Assembly (NCBI RefSeq): GCF_026262505.1
Contig: NC_067207.1
Location: 34,502,082 to 34,566,081, forward strand
DNA: 64,000 nucleotides
Source of the DNA: Trichomonas vaginalis G3
Lineage: Eukaryota > Parabasalia > Trichomonadida > Trichomonadidae
Direction: 5' to 3'
Made by a program: the position numbers and the translations under genes. The notes under the pieces are model-generated. The model had not been told where the DNA came from and searched no databases. It saw only the letters and a program-made list of their open reading frames with translations. Numbering within the stretch: position 1 is the first letter of the stretch; each line of letters starts with the position of its first letter. Positions 17,572-26,153 of the stretch are shown here, piece by piece.

Positions 17572-19726
17572 TTACTTCATGCAATGTTTTATTTCTGTGC
17601 CGTCTTCAAGTATGCCCCAGTACTTACGCTTGGAGAGGACATGAACTTCGGAAAATACCTTGTCTAGCTTAAAACAGCCCATCTTTTCACCGACCATTCC
17701 CATTTCAATGAGTTTGTTATAGCCTTCTTCGTTCGTCATGAGTGCGTCAATGTTCTCATAGTAAACCTTGACTTTGGATTTGACTTCGGAGAAGAATTTG
17801 TTGTACTCGTCAAGGACTGCTTTTGCGAACTGAGGGTAAGACCAATGTTCGACAATAGGTTTTAATGTGGTTACTAAGCCACTTTGACCTTGAGTGAATT
17901 CGTACTTCAAAACAAAAGGGGAGAACCTTTCAACAAAGTTGTCGACCTTCTCATAATGTTTACTCTTCATCTCTTGAGGTTTCTTAATGGAATACCCCCA
18001 TGTCGAATTCATAAGCAATTTGAGTGTCATTGCAAGTTTGGGGTTTGAAGCTTTCCTAATATCATACAGTTGTTGTATGACTTTTCCAACTGTATAGTTC
18101 CTTCCTGGGAACTCACCATCTTCGTTTGGAATTCCAGTCGGGATATATTGGACGAACCTCATGTATGCGGCGTTAAGGTCGACATAGTATATTTTTTCGT
18201 ATGAGTCGAACTTGTCACAACCAATCGGACCAGTTCGTGGAAATTCAAGTGAGTCTCTTATCTTCTGAGAAACTTCTCCTGTTATCTCATAAACATCGTC
18301 GAAGCAACCTGTTTCATATAAAACCTTCTGACCTAACTCAGAAGCTCTCCAATACAATTTGACGTCAATTGGATGTCTCAATGGAAGTTTGTTTATAGCA
18401 TCTTGAAGTTCTTGCAACCTCATTGGAAGTTCTTCTGGTTCAGGTTGGTATCCGAACAATCCAACTCCTTTTGGAACTGTGTACTTCTTTTGTGCTAGAA
18501 CTTTGTCTGGAACAACTTTTTGGTCTTGCTAAAATGAAAAGTTTGTTTCGTCTTTTGGTACAAAAGTTTCTGTCAGCTTGTCATCTGGAATTGGTTCCAA
18601 CAAACCTTTCTCGAAAAGAATGTTAACAGCTCTGACAATGTTGCACTTACTTTTACCAAAGAATGGGTTTGTAAGACTTTCGTTCAACATGAAGTGGTTG
18701 TGGACAATTACAATCTTCAACCATGGTAAGTCTTTGTCAACAACATAGTCGTCATGTGAAGAACCTTTAGCTGTAGGTATGTTGACTCGGATATTGACAT
18801 TTGCCAACGGTGCAATTTTTGCCAATTGACCTCTGAGAATGTACCTTGTCTTCACACATGACTCAAGATACTTCATCTTCTCTTCTGAAACAAGACCAGA
18901 GTTCCTGAGACATGTAAGAATGCAAGGTTCATTGACAATTGTTTTCAATTGAATTGTAAATTCCATACCTTGTCAAGTCAATGTCAGACTTATTTATGAA
19001 GGGGAAGTATCCAGCATGTTGTCTGACTGCTTGAGGGTTAGGTTGGTACCATTCGAACTTGACACTTGCAATTCCTTCAATTGCATTCAAAATGTCTGAG
19101 TCGGAGTCAACCATTTGTTCTCTCTTTGTAGTCTTGAAAGCGTCAAGAAGCATTGCAGCTGTTGTGACATTGCCATTTGCATAGTAAATGTGACCATCCA
19201 AATCTGTTATGGTCAATCTGAGATTGTATCCTTTCTTATTTCCATCTTGAATTGCAGCAAGTACACCCATGAAGCCTTCTTTGTTCTTTCCTTCGTCAAA
19301 GTTTACTGTAAAGGTTCGACCAGATGTAATTTGACTTCTAACTTCACGATACTTCTCATATGCATATCTTGTTCTTTCCATGGGAGCATGTGCGTCTTCA
19401 CCTTTTCCTTTTTTCCTCCTCAAAGGATGCAATTGTTCGTCATGTTTCCAGTAGAACCTGGCAAAGCCGTCGTGTCCTTCAACTTGAGGCTCACTAACAT
19501 CGAAAGGCATGTCCATAAGACGTTCTTCTTCTAACCTCTCTAGTCTGTTTGGATAATTTGCGCGTGCTGTTTCCAAGTCCATTTCATAGCGAAGACCAGA
19601 CAATTTGTCATAGACTTTTATGGGTCTTCCCTTCCTATATTTAAACTTCTTTGAAACTTTCCAACCATATCTTTCTAACTCTGCTTTTATTCTAGCAGAT
19701 TTTCTATCCATTCTATATGGGGGCAT
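17572..19726 (-). pseudogene. Protein-primed-type DNA polymerase B of the Maverick
   Basis: Starts at ATG 19726 after the promoter stretch at 19727-19756. The N-terminal 250 residues are basic and then contain YFPFINKSDIDLTRYGIYN. The C-terminal third shows the polymerase palm in order: YYVDLNAAYM (motif A), KLLMNSTWGYSIKKP (motif B), a VYYENIDALM segment (motif C position) and GCFKLDKVF with KRKYWG at the end. This order and spacing fit Polinton PolB, which copies the element. The gene is no longer open as a whole, with about two breaks. It is the largest identified gene of the element. Confidence 0.85.
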
Positions 19727-19756
19727 TTTTATAAAAATAAAAAAATATTTTTTTTC
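19727..19756 (-). promoter_or_regulatory. Element promoter stretch before the polymerase gene
   Basis: On the minus strand: AAATATTTTTTTATTTTTAT, then AAAA and ATG 19726. Same arrangement as before the helicase gene at 10186-10213. Confidence 0.5.
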
Positions 19757-19757
19757 T

Positions 19758-20342
19758 TTACTTTACATAACCACCTGCTGCCATAAGTCTTTGACGCCAA
19801 CCCATACCAGCTAATGAAGGTTGACTTGGTTTAGTTTCCAAACTAAACTTTGGTTTTGGTTTATCTTCAGTTTTTGGTTTCTCTTCTTCTATCGGTTTTT
19901 CGTCACTTTTCGGTTCCTCTGACTTTACTTCACCTGCAGGAACAGTTGTGTTGTCAACATCTTCATAAATATCATATGCCATTTGTTTTTGTTTTCCTTT
20001 CAACTTTTTGTGTTTGTTGTAAAGTTTAGAATATTTCGACTCTAAGTCAATGAGATGTTCTATAATGAACTGTTGGTCAGTGAAGTAAACTTTTCCATCT
20101 GTTGTCTCGAAAGCTCCTTCAGACTTCAATATTTTATTTGTGAGAGTCTGTTTCTTTTTTGAGATACTAGCCGTTCCATTTCTATGAAAAGTGACTTTAT
20201 AGTTAGGGTTTGTATTTCCAGACCTGGCACTTTCTATTATTGAATTTTTCTCTTCATCTGTAAGTTCTTTGACAGGTTTTGACAATGGTTCTGAACTTTT
20301 TGTTTGTGGTGTCAAATCTACCGTTTCAACTTCTTCGGTCAT
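19758..20342 (-). CDS. Element protein, unknown, charged
   Basis: ATG at 20342, 194 codons, fully open; ends about 30 bases before the polymerase ATG on the same strand, with the polymerase promoter in the gap. The N-terminus is acidic and Ser/Thr rich, the middle has KVTFHRNGTASISKK followed by a coiled-coil-like helix (LIDLESKYSKLYNKHKKLKG), and the C-terminus is Lys/Pro/Glu rich, ending GWRQRLMAAGGYVK. Unknown family; a structural or DNA-associated role is a guess. Confidence 0.65.
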   Translation of the reverse strand: MTEEVETVDLTPQTKSSEPLSKPVKELTDEEKNSIIESARSGNTNPNYKVTFHRNGTASISKKKQTLTNKILKSEGAFETTDGKVYFTDQQFIIEHLIDLESKYSKLYNKHKKLKGKQKQMAYDIYEDVDNTTVPAGEVKSEEPKSDEKPIEEEKPKTEDKPKPKFSLETKPSQPSLAGMGWRQRLMAAGGYVK

Positions 20343-20348
20343 TTCATC

Positions 20349-20516
20349 TCAGTAAAAAATTTTAGTTTGGTTTGTTTTCAACTGTTGTTTAGGTTTTTTA
20401 AGTCGGTCTAAAACTTCTTGAGGTATAGGAAGAACTTGACAAACACGTGGTTGGTTAACTGCTGGAAGCCGACAAATCCATCTTGAGCCCATTTGTCTCA
20501 ATGCTGTATTGTTCAT
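20349..20516 (-). CDS. Very small element gene (55 aa)
   Basis: ATG 20516 to TGA 20349 encodes 55 residues, beginning MNNTALRQMGSRWICRLPAV and ending TKIFY. Its start overlaps the end of the next upstream gene by four bases, and its TGA lies seven bases before the ATG of the downstream 194-codon gene. Both junctions carry the same TTTTTTACTGAGATGAAATG word. Compact spacing supports a real gene. Function unknown. Confidence 0.5.
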   Translation of the reverse strand: MNNTALRQMGSRWICRLPAVNQPRVCQVLPIPQEVLDRLKKPKQQLKTNQTKIFY

Positions 20517-20710
20517 TTCATCTCAGTAAAAAATTTACATTCCCCACGCGTTTGAGGCGGTTGCGGTTGGTTGTTGTTTACCCACTGTTGTGCATGGTTA
20601 TATCCTCTGTTAAAGAATCTTTCACCTTGGTCCATATAGTGCCCTGCTTGGTTATAGTAGTCATTTGCTTTGTTATAGTAGTTTCCTGCTTGTCTTCCTA
20701 CATTGTCCAT
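20513..20710 (-). pseudogene. 3' part of a small element gene with MG N-terminus (see 20513-20937)
   Basis: Open for 65 codons on the minus strand. The product is rich in Asn, Tyr and Gln in a helical repeat (NYYNKANDYYNQAGHYMDQG) and ends in a Pro/Gln stretch. It lies immediately downstream of a coding segment beginning MGLFGALAGGVASR at 20937, and they probably belong to one decayed gene, so the whole region is also listed as 20513-20937. Confidence 0.4.
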
Positions 20711-20937
20711 CCATCCTTGAACTTTCCTCTTGTTTCAGGATTTGGAATAAGATTTGCTGCATCTCGTGCTACCTCCCAACTTTCTGTACAGTTTGTATAA
20801 TAGGTGTTGCTTTCTTTCAGTATACCTAATGTACTCAAAATCTTCCTTCCAATTCCAAATGCACCTCTGGCTATTGTTCCACTGCGGGTAAAAATCTAGA
20901 TGCGACTCCTCCTGCTAATGCGCCAAATAAACCCATT
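20513..20937 (-). pseudogene. Small glycine/alanine-headed element gene, decayed
   Basis: Begins at ATG 20937 with MGLFGALAGGVASRFLP, a short hydrophobic N-terminus that would fit an N-myristoylation site (Gly2, Ala6), followed by helical and then Asn/Tyr/Gln-rich sequence. A second element gene at 24258-24494 has a comparable MGFFSIGNFF start. Small proteins with such heads occur among minor virion proteins, but this link is inference. A few breaks. It is divergent from the integrase, with ATGs 17 bases apart. Confidence 0.45.
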
Positions 20938-20953
20938 TCTTATGGGTTAAAAA

Positions 20954-21912
20954 ATGACGAATCCAAACAAGGACCCCTATGTTTCTAAAGCGACAAAGAA
21001 AGCACTCATGATAAAAATCTTTAGTTCAACACCAAATGCTTGGTTTATGGATATCTTGGAAAACATTCCGAGGTATAGAGAAGATGGACCTCCATACTGG
21101 CTAATATTTGTCGGTCAAAACACAAGATACTGTGAAGCCATACCATTACAGTCCAAAAATATTTTAGATGTGAAAACTGCTTTGACAATATTCGTTGACA
21201 AATACCATCCAACAAAACTGACATCTGACTGTGAAAGTTCTTTCAAATCAGACGATATTAAAAACTATCTGCGTTCAAAAAATGTAAACCAATATTTCAT
21301 TGTCGACCAAAACCATTCTGCTCTTGGTGTCATTGACAGTTGTATAAAAATCTTAAGAGACTTAAATCAACCACAAGGTGGTGAAGCAAATGAAATGTCA
21401 TATGACGACAAGTATAGACACTTCTCCATGGCAAAGATGAGACAAGTTTTAAATATTTACAATAGCCGTAAACAAAAAGGTTTGGGAAACCACTCCCCGA
21501 AGAAATGAAAAACAACCCCGACTTAGAGAAAGACTATATATTTAATAGTTTAGTCAAAAGAGACAAACAAGAAAGAATGCCAGGCTTCAAACTTAAGAAA
21601 GGTGACAAAGTAAAAATAGAAATACCTAAACGCGACCCATATGAAAATACTATTGACTATGACAACAATGGGAACTCGACAGGTACTCGCATTCGTGTTC
21701 GTAAAAATAGAAGAAAGTATACAAGAGAATATTATGAAGTTTTAGGCAAACATGGCAAAATGTACAAACTGCAAGCAGAAGATAAAACTACTATTGTCAG
21801 ACCTCGTTTCAAACTTGTTAAGGTTCAAGGTGGTATACTTTCAAAGACAGTTCCTAACAAATATAAGACAACTCCTGACGAATATGCTAAAGAAGTTGAA
21901 AATGACGACTAA
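20954..21912 (+). pseudogene. Retrovirus-like (rve-type) integrase of the Maverick
   Basis: ATG at 20954 on the plus strand. The core shows AWFMDILE (first catalytic Asp region), YWLIFVGQNTRYCEAIPL, then KLTSDCESSFKSDDI (second Asp region) and the helix after NHSALGVIDSC. The C-terminal part is a basic, strand-rich domain (GDKVKIEIPKRD, RKYTREYYEVLGK) typical of the chromo/SH3-like end of Polinton integrases, which insert the element DNA. Total length about 320 codons, normal for the family. About one break. It is convergent with the fibre gene, the two ends touching at 21909-21912. Confidence 0.88.
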
Positions 21913-23386
21913 GCAATTCTATACCATGCGTAAACTGTCATGTAAGGTGGCATGTAGTCTTTACTTTGTCCCGTTGTTTGCGTATACCCTGAAACGCGAT
22001 GTGAATGGATTCCTCCTACATCAGTGTTATCCCAGTAACAATTTATAGCAAACTTAACGTCCTCTTTAACATCATATCCTTTACCTTTTGTCATTGCTGA
22101 CCAATCCCAAAATCTATGACTATGCAAACCTGCTTCAGATGTACTTAAATTTACGTAGTGACTGTGCGCAGGTAAATTTGCACCTGAAATCGTTTTACTT
22201 CCACCTGTTTCCTTTGAAGAGTTTGCACAATACAAAAACCTGTCGACTATTTGAGTCCAAGTTCCAAAACCCAGAACTGTTTCTGGTTTGGTAGAGTTCA
22301 TTGACGTGTAAATAGAACCTATAGGATATAGTGTTTGAAGTATTTCTGTCTTTAATGTTTGAAGCTCTGTTTTGTCAGCTTTTTTATCATATAAATCTTG
22401 AGCAGTGAATTTAACTTTGTTTTCATCCTCCATGACATAGACATTTCTACATTTAATGTCTTTCATCGTTGTTATGTCATCCTCCGATGTTAAACCTTGT
22501 GGAAAGTTAGGAGGTTTCCAATTTAATACATCCCCAGTTTCTTCAACCGTTCCTTCAATATTTTCTATACCAACAGTTGCGAAGAAATCGTGTGTATGGT
22601 TCTTATCTGCCTTCTTTTCAAGGCTAACGTTTAAGTCTGTTATTTCAGAAGATGTATGTGTATGTCCAACGTCACTTTTCCTGTTTAAGGTTTCTTGTAA
22701 GTTTGTAATATTTGCAATGGTATGTGTATGTCCAACGTCACTTTTCCTGTTTAAGGTTTCTTGTAAGTTTGTAATATTTGCAATGGTATGTGTATGTCCA
22801 ACGTCACTTTTCCTGTTTAAGGTTTCTTGTAAGTTTGTAATATTTGCAATGGTATGTGTATGAGTCTTTTTAGAATATTCGTTTTCAGCTCTTGTCACTT
22901 CACTTGACATTTTATTGTCAACATATGTTTTGTCTGCTAGTTCAGGATGAGTATGTTCTTTTGTTGCATATGTTGCATCTGCTCTGTCATGTTCTTCTTG
23001 AACTTTTTCAATGACATACTCTTTGTCAGCTTTGTTGTTAACATCTGCTTTTGTTGCATATTTGCATCTGCTCTGTCATGTTCTTCTTGAACTTTTCAAT
23101 GACATACTCTTTGTCAGCTTTGTTGTTAACATCTGCTTTCAAAAGAAGTTCATCTATAGGTTTCTCGTTTAAAGTTCCTTTTGTTGGATTTATACAAACA
23201 GTATGGTCTTACTGTTCTTGAAACAGAAACTCATCTGTCATTGGTTTATCGTCAGTTTTAAGTTTCCTTCTTTCAATGACTCAGATATCTTAGAATAGTT
23301 TGAAAGTTTGTTGTGTTCTTATTTAGAGCTTGCAAATGAGTTGTCGGTTGTGTTGTATTTCTCTCATACGCTGTTTCTTTCGACAT
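21909..23386 (-). pseudogene. Phage-like fibre protein with HTHT repeats and collar-type C-terminus
   Basis: ATG at 23386; the 3' two thirds (21909-22910) is open and the 5' part is decayed with a few breaks. The shaft has repeated HTHT/DATYATK-type units, including three near-identical 22-residue repeats HTHTIANITNLQETLNRKSD, encoded by a 66-bp tandem (about 22662-22859). The last 130 residues have YPIGSIYTSMNSTKPETVLG, then NLPAHSH and GIHSHR and end YMPPYMTVYAWYRIA. This is the signature of phage tail-collar or T4 gp10/gp12 C-terminal domains, in which His pairs bind metal along a trimer. It probably forms a receptor-binding spike. Confidence 0.85.
22662..22859 (-). repeat. 66-bp tandem repeat x3 in the fibre gene
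   Basis: Three nearly identical copies of a 66-bp unit including CTTTTCCTGTTTAAGGTTTC, encoding the 22-residue HTHTIANI unit. Near identity at the DNA level points to recent expansion. Confidence 0.9.
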
Positions 23387-23406
23387 TTTTATTCTAGATA
23401 AAATAT

Positions 23407-24251
23407 GCTTTCAATAGAAAAAGAAAATTCAAGAGTTGCTACAAACTAAACCATTAGATGAACTTTTTACTAACGTAGGTCAAAAGTTTGAGACAGAGAC
23501 CGTAAAGCATGAAGGCTATCGTTTTGACTACCCGTTAAGATGGTTAAGAGACCCATCCGTCACACAAAGCTGTTGGCTTTCGTAGAATGAAGTTCATTTC
23601 AGAAGCCATAATGGTTTCCCATTTACGGTCGCTTTTGAAATTCGATACTATAACAAAGAGAAACGTACGTATGAGAAATTTGAACAGGGAAAACTTTTAC
23701 AAGTGAATTTGCTTGTAAACTTAGAAACAACTCTTCAAGCTTTTCAAGAAAAAATAAACGATATCTATCTCGAATATGCAAAACAGTACAACATTGACGA
23801 AGGAGAATACCATCTCGATATTATATATGAAGGAAAAATGCAACTGTTAAAATCAATAGAATAGAAGACCTTGGAGAAGACGTTTATATTTCTACAAAAT
23901 ATAACAACTTGGCATGGTATAGATTTTTGAGGATGTTAAATCAGCCTGCAGAATATCCAGTACACCCGAACTTTTATGAAGTCGAAAACCCTAATGGAAC
24001 ATATGAAAATGTTTTCGACTCAGATGCTATTATAGTTCATGCTTCATTTTCTGGTGCACAAAACTCTTTTTATGCTTGGCAAATGACTTTTACGAAAAAC
24101 CTACAAAGCTATACGAACCACCAAGTGGAAGTATTTCAGACTTTCAAGTATGGTTTACTACAGATGGAAGAAAGAGAATAATTCCATTATACCACGCGTT
24201 TTACTTAGAACTTAGTTTCATATACAACTACTATCGAACGGTAAAAATATA
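23407..24251 (+). pseudogene. Element gene remnant, divergent from the fibre gene, unknown
   Basis: Plus-strand coding remnant starting at ATG 23407, about 20 bases from the fibre gene ATG on the other strand. It encodes segments such as LDELFTNVGQKFETETVK, FEIRYYNKEKRTYEKFEQGK and LQAFQEKINDIYLEYAKQY, then a 90-codon open part (23909-24181) with YPVHPNFYEVENPNGTYENV. The look is of a folded alpha/beta protein, perhaps virion-associated, but I do not recognise it. Several breaks. Confidence 0.5.
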
Positions 24252-24257
24252 ATTTTA

Positions 24258-24494
24258 ATACGGTTGAGGTGTTGGATTTGGTTGCCAACTAGACTGTGGT
24301 GCAGGTTCAGGCTGTTGTATAACAGGAGCTTGTTCTTCTGGTTCAGGGTCTTTAGGTATAATACCAACGAACTGACCTACTCTTTTACCAATATTTTTGA
24401 CTCCGTTCCATACTCCCCTTCCGACAGATTTTATTCCATTCCATATACCTCTTCAACTCTTCTGAAGAAGTTTCCAATACTGAAAAACCCATTT
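24258..24494 (-). pseudogene. Small element gene with MGFF head and Pro/Gln tail, decayed
   Basis: ATG at 24494 after a TTTTTACATATAG-type stretch. It begins MGFFSIGNFFRRVEEV, continues with GIKSVGRGVWNGVKNIG-like amphipathic sequence and ends in Pro/Gln-rich sequence close to 24258. The amphipathic Gly/Val/Lys helix resembles membrane-active minor capsid peptides in composition only. About one or two breaks. Lies between the remnant at 23407-24251 and a 120-codon gene on the same strand. Confidence 0.4.
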
Positions 24495-24510
24495 TACTAT
24501 ATGTAAAAAT

Positions 24511-24873
24511 CTAATGTCCGCCTAGTCTCTTACGTTTCCTGTTGAGTTCCATTGCATTCTTTAACTGGAGCTCATACATTCTATTTCTCCTCTGGTAGAA
24601 AACATATTCTGGGTCAACTCCTGTGTTCGCGTCATCTGCATAAAGTTGTTTATATCCCACCTCAGGGTTTGTATAAAACTCTTTCCATCTCATATTTGCA
24701 TACCATGGTGGTAAGCCTAACGCAGCGTCATTTGACATGGCAGTTTGCATTTGTACATCTGTTGGCACTTGACCATAGTTTGCCATTGCAGTTTGTATTC
24801 TAACTTCATTTGGAATATTCTCTGGGTTTGGTTGTCCAGGTTGCTGTGCATTCGCTAAGTTCTGTGCGTCCAT
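24511..24873 (-). CDS. Small element protein with basic tail, unknown
   Basis: ATG at 24873, 120 codons, fully open. Pro/Asn/Gln-rich first half with two repeats of the form VRIQTAMANYGQVP and VQMQTAMSNDAALG, a Trp/Tyr-rich centre (PPWYANMRWKEFYTNPEVGY) and a basic end NRKRKRLGGH that could bind nucleic acid. It ends 16 bases before the MGFF gene start. Unknown. Confidence 0.6.
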   Translation of the reverse strand: MDAQNLANAQQPGQPNPENIPNEVRIQTAMANYGQVPTDVQMQTAMSNDAALGLPPWYANMRWKEFYTNPEVGYKQLYADDANTGVDPEYVFYQRRNRMYELQLKNAMELNRKRKRLGGH

Positions 24874-24896
24874 TTAATATTAGATAAAAATATCTC

Positions 24897-25028
24897 TTAC
24901 GAGTACATATGCTGAACATTTGCTGGTATTGGTTCATCTTCATATTCTCTATATCTTTCTGCCACGTCAAATAAGTAAATGACACAATGGAAAAAACCTA
25001 AAACAAGTAGTCCTATTTCAAACCACAT
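24897..25028 (-). CDS. Tiny single-span membrane protein (43 aa)
   Basis: ATG 25028 to TAA 24897. Residues 2-22 (WFEIGLLVLGFFHCVIYLF) form one clear membrane span, followed by an acidic 20-residue tail. It overlaps the end of the methylase gene by 16 bases and lies 23 bases before the next gene, all on the minus strand. Compact packing and the clean span support it. Too short for a family call. Confidence 0.5.
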   Translation of the reverse strand: MWFEIGLLVLGFFHCVIYLFDVAERYREYEDEPIPANVQHMYS

Positions 25029-25831
25029 TTAGTTACTAGTAAAATTTCTTTGTTATGACACTTTTTCCGGTTTATAGGACCTCTCTCATATTCTATCTTA
25101 TCGTATCTAAACTCATAGTCATGTATGTCCTCTAACCATCTCATGACACTTTCCAAACCACTTTTATCGGATGTAAAGTAAAAGCATGGACAGTTATGTA
25201 AAACGTCTAAAGTTTCTAAAGAGTCTCTCAAAGTCCAGTCTACTTGGTATTGAAAATCGTATGTGTTATAGAACGGTGGGTCTACTATAAAGAAAACATT
25301 TTCCTTGTCTTTGTATTTTTCATACAACTCTGTCCAATGACATCTCACAAACTCTATACCCTCAGTATATTTTTCTATGTCCTCTTTGAAAACATTTGTA
25401 TAGTTGAGATATAAAACTTTTGACATAAGTGTTTCAATGTCATGAACTCTTATAGCACCACTATATAATAGTCTAGCAGATATACTATCCCAGTCTATAT
25501 ATTCTGCTTTTTTCAAAACCTCTCTCACAATATTTTTCTTATCTAATGGTATACGTTCCATCTTACCTATAGGTATCTTTTCTTTTAACTCTTTCAATAT
25601 TTTGTTTGTGTCTGGTATATGTTTGAGACGGTTCATATAGTTGTCGAAGTCATTGCATATAATCTTTGAGTCTGGGAATATTATATGGCACAAATGGGAT
25701 ATATAGAAACTTCCACCGAACAAGTCTACAAATGTTAGACCATTCGGTAGTTTCTTAAGTTCTCTCAATAGAATATCTTTACATCTACTCTTATTTCCAA
25801 AGAAGGGTAACGGTGGTTTTGTAAAATTCAT
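25013..25831 (-). CDS. Dam-type DNA adenine-N6 methyltransferase of the Maverick
   Basis: The frame is open from 25915, but ATG 25831 follows the usual A/T promoter stretch (TTATTATATATATAAA) and gives 272 residues. PPLPFFGNKSR at 6-16, FVDLFGGSF at 34-42 (AdoMet-binding motif I), and IVDPPFYNTYDF around 183-192 (catalytic DPPF) are the standard Dam/D12-class order; FYFTSDKSGLE follows. The enzyme should methylate adenine in a short motif, perhaps marking element DNA or masking it. Fully open, so among the better preserved genes. It is the rightmost gene of the element. Confidence 0.85.
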   Translation of the reverse strand: MNFTKPPLPFFGNKSRCKDILLRELKKLPNGLTFVDLFGGSFYISHLCHIIFPDSKIICNDFDNYMNRLKHIPDTNKILKELKEKIPIGKMERIPLDKKNIVREVLKKAEYIDWDSISARLLYSGAIRVHDIETLMSKVLYLNYTNVFKEDIEKYTEGIEFVRCHWTELYEKYKDKENVFFIVDPPFYNTYDFQYQVDWTLRDSLETLDVLHNCPCFYFTSDKSGLESVMRWLEDIHDYEFRYDKIEYERGPINRKKCHNKEILLVTKCGLK

Positions 25832-25879
25832 TTTATATATATAATAAAAATGTTTTTTCCTGAAAAGTGACAGAAAAGT

Positions 25880-26049
25880 GACAAAACATGTACGAAGAAG
25901 TCTTGACAAATTCAAGAGGGTAGAAAAGAGGTTAGAAAAGAGGTTATATCTAACCTTCTACCCTAAACATTATTTTTGTCTGATTTTACGAAGAAGTCTT
26001 GACAAAACATGAAAACATATATAATTTGTGAAAAGCTCCTGGAAGACCT
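25880..26049. repeat. Right subterminal repeat region
   Basis: Contains the hairpin module (GGTTATATCTAACCTTCTAC with trailing ATTATTTTTG) at 25914-25975 and two copies of ACGAAGAAGTCTTGACAAA. The same words are found in the internal spacer at 16220-16506. No gene. Confidence 0.65.
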
Positions 26050-26108
26050 CCGAATAAAAACTTCATTTATGTGGGCTAGAAGGCACGAAGTGCCTGGAAG
26101 CCCCACTA

Positions 26109-26148
<40 letters not shown>
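26050..26148 (-). repeat. Right terminal inverted repeat of the Maverick
   Basis: Reverse complement of the left repeat at about 75 per cent identity, ending in 38 T residues (26111-26148). The inner hairpin has stem AGGCAC/GTGCCT (26081-26086 and 26090-26095), while the left repeat has AGGGGC/GCCCCT at the same place. Confidence 0.92.
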
Positions 26149-26151
<3 letters not shown>

Positions 26152-26153
26152 GT
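26149..26153. repeat. Target-site duplication ACTGT, right copy
   Basis: Matches 2150-2154 exactly, directly outside the poly(T) end. Confidence 0.85.

Larger units (their letters stand above)
2155..26148. mobile_element. Maverick/Polinton element, 24.0 kb
   Basis: A self-synthesising Polinton/Maverick DNA transposon, bounded by terminal inverted repeats of about 100 bp and a 5-bp target duplication. Parts identified: structural genes including probable major and minor capsid proteins (6860-8467, 9497-10186), SF3 helicase (10214-11449), packaging ATPase (12424-13298), KilA-N genes, DNA polymerase B (17572-19726), integrase (20954-21912), fibre protein (21909-23386) and Dam-like methylase (25013-25831). 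Both ends look whole. The coding part is decayed, with roughly ten to fifteen breaks in total, so the copy is probably dead. The identical target duplication and the still-matching host frames on both sides argue for an insertion that is not very old, while about 75 per cent identity between the two end repeats may predate it. Confidence 0.95.
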
